Positions 58,827 to 64,000 of a stretch of DNA of 64,000 nucleotides are shown here, in pieces (position 1 is the stretch's first letter; every line of letters starts with the position of its first letter). The DNA comes from Hormiphora californensis (Eukaryota; Ctenophora; Tentaculata; Cydippida; Pleurobrachiidae). The DNA lies in contig CM035350.1 in assembly GCA_020137815.1 (NCBI GenBank), positions 787,011-851,010 on the forward strand, in the 5' to 3' direction. A program made the translations under genes and the position numbers. The notes beneath the pieces were generated by a model, which had not been told where the DNA came from, searched no databases, and was given only the letters and a program-made list of their open reading frames with translations.

Positions 58827-61800
58827 GTAAGAGGAGATAGAGATAGAGAGATAGAGAAGCAGAGAAGAGAGAGAGAGAGAGGATAGTAAAGAATGACCAG
58901 GTGAAATTTTTGAGACAAACATTGGTCAAGAAGGCTCATACAAACAAACTGACAGCAGCTCCAATACACGTGTATTAAATTGTATGAGAGAGAAGAAGGT
59001 GGTTAGTAATTGGTTTCACACAGCTGTAGTACACACTAGAGCTGCTGCACTGTACAACTACTCAAGGGAGACACGCCGACTCTAGCTTCTCTCTTTTGGT
59101 CGTTTGATGTTTCTCCCTCCCCCTCTCCGTCCATCTCTCATCTCTCTTCTCTCTCTCTCTGTGATCATGATTTGTACAGCTAAACAATCATCTTACACTC
59201 GCCGGGAGAGCTTTAAGGGTACACCTGGCGTTTTTCATCATCGAGTGCCCAACCAAATGACTTCACCAGGGTTTAGGTCATACAAAATGGACCTCAAAAT
59301 GCAATTTTAGCCCTAAAAGTCGATTTCATATTTTTGCTACAGGGGGCTATTTTTCAAAGTGGCGTTTTTTCAATTTTTGTTGTAATTTTTAACCTTCAGG
59401 ACCACTTTTTTTTGAGATAGAAACATTAAATTCTGGAATTTGAAGAGATATAAAGGTAATAAGGTCCCCAAAGAAGATTTTTGAATGGGAGCTTTTCTGG
59501 CATGAGAAGGGTTTACTTTTTTGCTTCTTTGACACGCTGGCTGAGAATGTTCCCATGCTTCATTAGAGATGAAAATCTGGAAATAGTTGCTCAAAACGAT
59601 TATCTATGGGGCCCAAAAATTTTGGAACTTTCCCGCCAAAGATTTGGTGTACAGAGCTTGTTTTGTGAAACCCGTCTTTTTGAAAAAGAGCGGAAATTCC
59701 CTGTATCTCAAAACGGATGATCGTAGAGACCTGGGACCAAACTTATCGATTCAAAGGTCCGATTTTGGGGGGGGTCTTCTGGAGAGACATTTTGTCCTAC
59801 TCCAACCGTTTTTGCTGTAAAGTTGCAAAACCAATTCTATGAAAAAGGGGGAACAACCTATTCCAGTAGCCCTGCTTCGGGCTGATTTTTCCCCTTACTT
59901 GCTGATACGTTTGTCGCATTACAGCAAAACTGTTGGGAGGAGGACAAATGTCTCTCAGAAGACCCCCCCAAATCGACCTTCTAAAAGAATCGATTAAGCT
60001 TGGTCCCAGTCTCTACCGATCATCCGTTTTGGAGATACAGGAATTCCTCTCTTTTTCAAAAAGACGGGTTTCACAAAACAAGCCTCTGTACACCACATCT
60101 TTGGCGGGAAAGTTTCCAAAATTTTTGGGCACATAGATAATCGTTTTGAGCAACTATTTCCAGATTTTCATCTCTAATGAAGCATGGGAACATTCTCAGC
60201 CAGCGTGTCAAAGAAGCAAAAAAGTAAACCGTTCTCATGGCCAGAAATAAGCTCCATTTCAAAAATCCTTCTTTGGGCTTATTCACCTTTATATTCTCTT
60301 CAAATTCCAAGAATTTAATGTTCTATCTCAAAAAAAGTGGTCCTGAGGTTAAAAATTTCAACAAAATTGAAAAAAACGCCACTTTGAAAATAGGCTGTAG
60401 CAAAATATGAATTCGACTTTAGGGCTAAAATTGCATATTTGAGGTCCATTTTGTATGGCCTAAACCCTGTGAAGTCATTTGGTTGGGCACTCGATGATGA
60501 AAAACGCAGGTGTACCTTAATAGTTCCCTATTTTTCTTCTTCCATCTCCCATTCTCTGCTCTCGTTTGATCTCTCTTCTCTCTCTCTCGTCCTTCTCGCT
60601 CCCTCCTCGATCACATCTTCTCTCTTCTCAATCATCTCATCTCTCTCTCTCATCTCTCATCTCTCTCTCTCTCTCACATCTCTCTCTTTCTCTCGTTCTC
60701 TCTCCTCTCTCTCTCTCTGGGGGTGTGTCCGGGGTGTGTGCGGGGGGGGGGGTGCGGGGGGGTGTCTGGGGGGGTGGGTCGTCTCTCTCCATCTCTCTCT
60801 CTCAACTCTAATTTCTTCTCCTACTGATCAGTGTAATTTACTGAATGACAAACTATTGATTCAGTGGCTACTGGCTATACTTTCCAATTTCAACTACTAT
60901 TTCTTTTAACTGACACACACTTGACACACATCAAAACCACTCTCTCTTCCTACCATTGTACATGACGTCACATTGTTCATGACGTCACCACACATTACGT
61001 CACATTACTCAGGAGTGGTGGTGGACCAATTGATCTGCTGCTACGTTTATCAAACCTGTCAGCCAGTGATCACCTAGTTCGGCGTCGGTCTAAAAAGAGG
61101 TAGCGACAGCTCATCACCTGTAGAGCGCTGTAGTTGTACTGTACATTATAATAGCTCTGCTGAGATCCACCATGTAGAACTGTAGCAGCTGTTAGAAGCC
61201 CCTTTTAGTGTGTGTGTTACCCTGCTGCTGTATTATAGTGCTGTGTTTCCTGCTGTGTGTGTTACACTGTGTGACGTCATAGCGTGATGACGTCACTCAT
61301 TGCATAATATTCAGGAGGAGAGATAATGGTCAGAAGGATCAACAGCAGCGCCTCTCACCCTCGACCCCCTCAACTCCCAAAGAGGGCCCTAGGAAGGGTG
61401 ATGGAGGGGTGAACAAGATTTATACAGAGCAAGATGTGGCCAAGATAATGACACGAGCATACGATCCAGGTAAGAAAGGGAGAGAGAGAGAGAGAGAGAG
61501 AGAGGGGGACCAGACAAGAGTTTAGTCAGTAATCCTGGCATGCACATTTCCTAACACTCTAACACTCTCTCCCCCTCTAGATGGTGGAAGTAGTAAGGGG
61601 ACAGTGTGTTACATCTGTGGGTCCCACGTGTACCTATTGGAGAGGACAGTAGCACGTCAGAGACTATTCCACAGGCAGTGTTTTGTGTGTAATGGGTGTG
61701 GAACTAAGCTGGTTCTGGGGATGTACGAAGTGTATGATGCGGATCAGATGTTCTACTGTAAATCCTGCTTCAAGTTAGTACACAGGGGGAGGGAGGGGGA

Positions 61801-62764
61801 ATGAGAGGGAGGCCGGGGGGGGGGGGGTTCTGCTTCAAGTTAGTAGGGAGTGAAGTAGAGGGGGGGAGTCATACTACTACTGTCAGTAATGATATGATAT
61901 TATTGCTTCTTTACACTGAGTACTCTTGTTAATTATAGCCCCCCCTCGTTATCGTGTAACCTCTGTATCACCTTCTCTCCCCACCTACTCAGCACACGAA
62001 TTTGTTATGCCAAATACCTCTCATACACACACACTGTTATAGTTGTAAGTGGTATAATACCAAACCAATATCAGCCCTTTTATATAATATCCCACACTCA
62101 AATCTCAGGAAGATCAAGTTGAGGGAGGGGTGTAGGTCAGATGAGTATAGGGAGGCCCTTGGTTGCCCCGTTACCGACCCTGAGGAGCTATGGTCCCTAC
62201 CTGCTGCTGCACAAACTGTCACCACCACCTCTGAGGACAGCACTCGGTAAGAACAGGGCCGATATTGGGGTATTATATTGGTTTGGAATTTAAAATACTT
62301 GGGAAACTCAGGAAGTTGCCAGGGGTTACGTGAATCACGGGGGATATATGTTTAACATATCTTTTGGGTCTGTGACGTAGGCAACAATTTATACGTTCTT
62401 CGTCTTTCCCTCTGCTCATCTCCCTCTCTCGGTCTTTCCTCTCTCTCTCTCTTCCCTCTCTTCTCCCTCTCCTCCGTCTTCTTTCTTCCCTCTGTCGCTA
62501 TTCAAGTTCTCCCTTCCTTCCTCCTATCTTTTTCTATGATTTCTTCTGTTCATACTGTAATTGTAGAAGACTCAATACAGCAAATAACTAACCCCCATCC
62601 ATTAGACATGTTATACCCCGCAGGTCCCTGTCCCCACTGGACGAGGAGGAAGGGAGGGTGAGATTTGATATAGAGGAAGAGGAAGAGGATTACAGTACAA
62701 ACGATGATGAGGAGGGATATGAGGGGAGAAGGAGGGCTCCCTATGGGTCAACCAGTGAGGAGGA

Positions 62765-62769
<5 letters not shown>
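56066..62769 (+). CDS. MICAL-like protein (CH + LIM), 5' part; continues past the window
   Basis: Exons: 56066-56220, 56306-56495, 56571-56705, 56892-56995, 57133-57420, 58064-58174, 61315-61469, 61581-61773, 62109-62246 and 62624-62769, all with GT-AG sites and matching phases. Residues 1 to about 115 form a calponin-homology domain ('[20 protein letters not shown]', '[20 protein letters not shown]', '[16 protein letters not shown]'), as in MICALL proteins. A Pro/Ser-rich linker follows ('PPPRPLAAK', '[12 protein letters not shown]'). A LIM domain has C-x2-C ... H-x2-C-x2-C-x2-C ... C-x2-C ligands ('CYICGSHV', '[12 protein letters not shown]', 'FYCKSCF'), then an acidic segment. MICAL-like proteins link Rab GTPases to actin and endosome recycling; the Rab-binding bMERB domain would be outside the window. 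The start has no FAD-monooxygenase domain, which separates it from MICAL proper. Confidence 0.9.
57421..58063. other. MICAL-like intron 5 with CT-rich microsatellite
   Basis: (CT)n/(CTTT)n variants occupy about 57,700-57,808. Otherwise no feature is seen. Confidence 0.7.
58600..58885. repeat. GA-rich microsatellite in MICAL-like intron 6
   Basis: Imperfect GA repeats with GTGA, GATA and GCTGA interruptions, about 280 bp. The Leu/Ser frames on the complement are simple-sequence shadows. Confidence 0.9.
59217..60516. mobile_element. 1.3-kb foldback element with TTAA target duplication
   Basis: The two halves are imperfect reverse complements over about 600 bp each, around a spacer of about 100 bp near 59,820-59,925. 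The ends are GGGTACACCTGGCG (left) and CGCAGGTGTACC (right), and TTAA lies immediately outside both (59213-59216 and 60517-60520). Matching internal phrases include TCATCATCGAGTGCCCAACC / GGTTGGGCACTCGATGATGA and AGCATGGGAACATTCTCAGC with its complement. It encodes no protein. TTAA duplications are typical of piggyBac transposition (family knowledge), so this may be a non-autonomous piggyBac-type element. It lies in MICAL-like intron 6. Confidence 0.85.
60550..60800. repeat. CT-rich simple sequence with GT/G-rich insert in MICAL-like intron 6
   Basis: TCTC-type repeats with CATC interruptions lie at 60,550-60,718, then a GGGGTGTGTCCGGGGTGTGT-type patch to 60,780. Confidence 0.8.
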
Positions 62770-62830
<61 letters not shown>

Positions 62831-63027
62831 GGAGAGAGGTAGAGAGGGCGAGAGAGATAGAGGGAAGAGAGAGAGAGAGAGAATACAGAGAGAGTGGGAG
62901 CGAGGAGAGATGCATAGAGAGAGAGAGAGAGAGAGGGGAGAGAGAGAGAGAAGAAGAAGAGATGAGAGAGAGAGAGGAGAGAGAAGAGAGAGAGAGAGGC
63001 GAGAGAGAAGAGAGAGAAGAGAGAAGG

Positions 63028-63078
<51 letters not shown>

Positions 63079-63160
63079 GAGAGAGAGAGATAGAAGAGAG
63101 ACGAGATGAGAGAGAGAGAGAGCGTAGATAGAGAGAGAAGAGAAAGAGAGAGGGGGTAGT
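62770..63160. repeat. (GA)n microsatellite after MICAL-like exon 10
   Basis: The donor of exon 10 (GTGAGA) runs directly into about 390 bp of GA repeats with GGGA and GATA interruptions. Reading through gives Arg/Glu repeats, which I treat as intron, not protein. Confidence 0.9.
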
Positions 63161-63567
63161 TGTCCAAAAAGAACCTGCCACCACCTCCAATCGGTTTCCC
63201 CCGGGCAACGGGGTCACACGGAGTACCTTTTTCCCCATCCCCTTTTCCCCCTGTTCGATTCCCAGGTCCGTGTGGCCGCGGCTGAGCGTGGCTGTGTATC
63301 AGAAATACGGAAAAAAAATCATAAAATACAAAATACAAAAACATCTTGGCAAGGCTAGGTGGCCCACAGTGTATCATCGCCAACTACTATGTTCCTACCC
63401 CGCCTTCTCCGGCTCAGGGTTACCAGTGGAACAGGCATCTTCCAGCCAACTGTGGACCCCCAACGCCCCTTTATCCACTAACCCGCTAACCAATACTGTT
63501 TTTGTTCTACTGGCCCCCCTAACCCACTTCTTCCATTTTTGATAGGGTTCTACATCGGAGATGATTC

Positions 63568-64000
63568 TTTGGAACGGGGTGGCTGTCCTCTCTGGAGCGG
63601 GGTCAGCTGCCCTTACTGGAACGGGGTCAGCTGTCCTCTCTGGAGCGGGGTGACTGTCCTCTCTGGAGCGGGGTCAGCTGTCTTTACTGGAACGGGGTCA
63701 GCTGTCCTTACTGGATCGGGGTCAGCTGTCTTCTCTGGAGCGGGGTCAGCTGTCCTTACTGGAGCGGGGTGGCTGTCTTCTCTGGAACGGGGTCAGCTGT
63801 CCTTACTGGAACGGGGTCAGCTGTCTTTACTGGAGCGGGGTCAGCTGTCCTTACTGGAACGGGGTCAGCTGTCTTCTCTGGAGCGGGGTGGCTGTCTTCT
63901 CTGGAACGGGGTCAGCTGGCTTCTCTGGAACGGGGTCAGCTGGCTTTTCTGGAACGGGGTCAGCTGTCCTTACTGGAACGGGGTCAGCTGTCCTCTCTGG
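63568..64000. repeat. 24-bp minisatellite reaching the window edge
   Basis: At least 18 units of TGGAACGGGGTCAGCTGTCC plus TTAC or TCTC, with A/G variation (GGAACGGGG or GGAGCGGGG) and some 23-bp units lacking a base (GGGGTGGCTGTC). It continues beyond 64,000. It lies in or downstream of the MICAL-like intron. Confidence 0.95.

Noticed and set aside
58507-58969. Minus-strand Leu/Ser-rich frames in MICAL-like intron 6
   Set aside because: Simple-sequence shadows of GA repeats on the transcribed strand's opposite side.
59481-60310. Similar 79-codon frames on opposite strands
   Set aside because: They are the same sequence in the two arms of the foldback element, not genes.
62770-63131. Extension of the last MICAL-like exon into a long Arg/Glu repeat
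   Set aside because: A good GTGAGA donor ends the exon at 62,769 and the rest is (GA)n. Other introns of this gene contain the same kind of repeat.

Overview
This window is nuclear DNA from an animal. The genes are split into many exons by short GT-AG introns. The recognisable proteins are animal-type: a villin/gelsolin-family actin regulator, a MICAL-like CH+LIM protein, and a secretory/transmembrane receptor built from immunoglobulin-like and sushi (CCP) domains. Long (GA)n/(CT)n microsatellites, several minisatellites and small foldback elements are everywhere. I cannot name the species. An early-branching or marine invertebrate would fit, but that is inference.

Layout. (1) 1-8,572, minus strand: 5' two thirds of a villin/gelsolin-like gene (10 exons seen, cut by the left edge). 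Its 4.1-kb intron 4 holds a second, same-strand two-exon gene for a 361-aa coiled-coil protein. (2) About 8.6-28.5 kb: mostly gene-poor repeat-rich DNA. It holds one possible 5' gene fragment (12.2-12.5 kb), a large direct duplication (about 12.8-18.5 kb and 20.6-25.0 kb, strongly diverged by small indels), GC-rich modules ending in CAGGGACGGCG (hAT-like termini), and a purine-only stretch at 26.4-27.6 kb that looks like low-complexity or poor consensus. (3) 28,573-30,549, plus strand: a five-exon gene for a 253-aa protein with one N-terminal membrane segment. (4) 30,946-53,599, minus strand: a giant gene of about 51 exons and about 5,075 aa. It has a signal peptide, roughly forty degenerate Ig-like domains, sushi domains, a cysteine-rich GCC2/GCC3 (ephrin-receptor-like) module, a last sushi, one transmembrane helix and a short tail with three Y-x-N motifs. 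(5) 53.6-56.07 kb: shared upstream region between divergent genes. (6) 56,066-62,769 and beyond, plus strand: MICAL-like gene with N-terminal CH domain, proline-rich linker, LIM domain and acidic segment. Its 3' end lies outside the window. A 1.3-kb foldback element with TTAA flanks sits in one of its introns, and a 24-bp minisatellite closes the window.

The villin-like and MICAL-like proteins both act on actin and membrane traffic. The giant receptor and the small membrane protein are convergent neighbours with no shown functional link. The standout is the giant Ig/sushi receptor: a candidate cell-surface recognition receptor with a possible SH2-binding tail. Its sequence needs correction at up to four places where one extra base breaks the frame.
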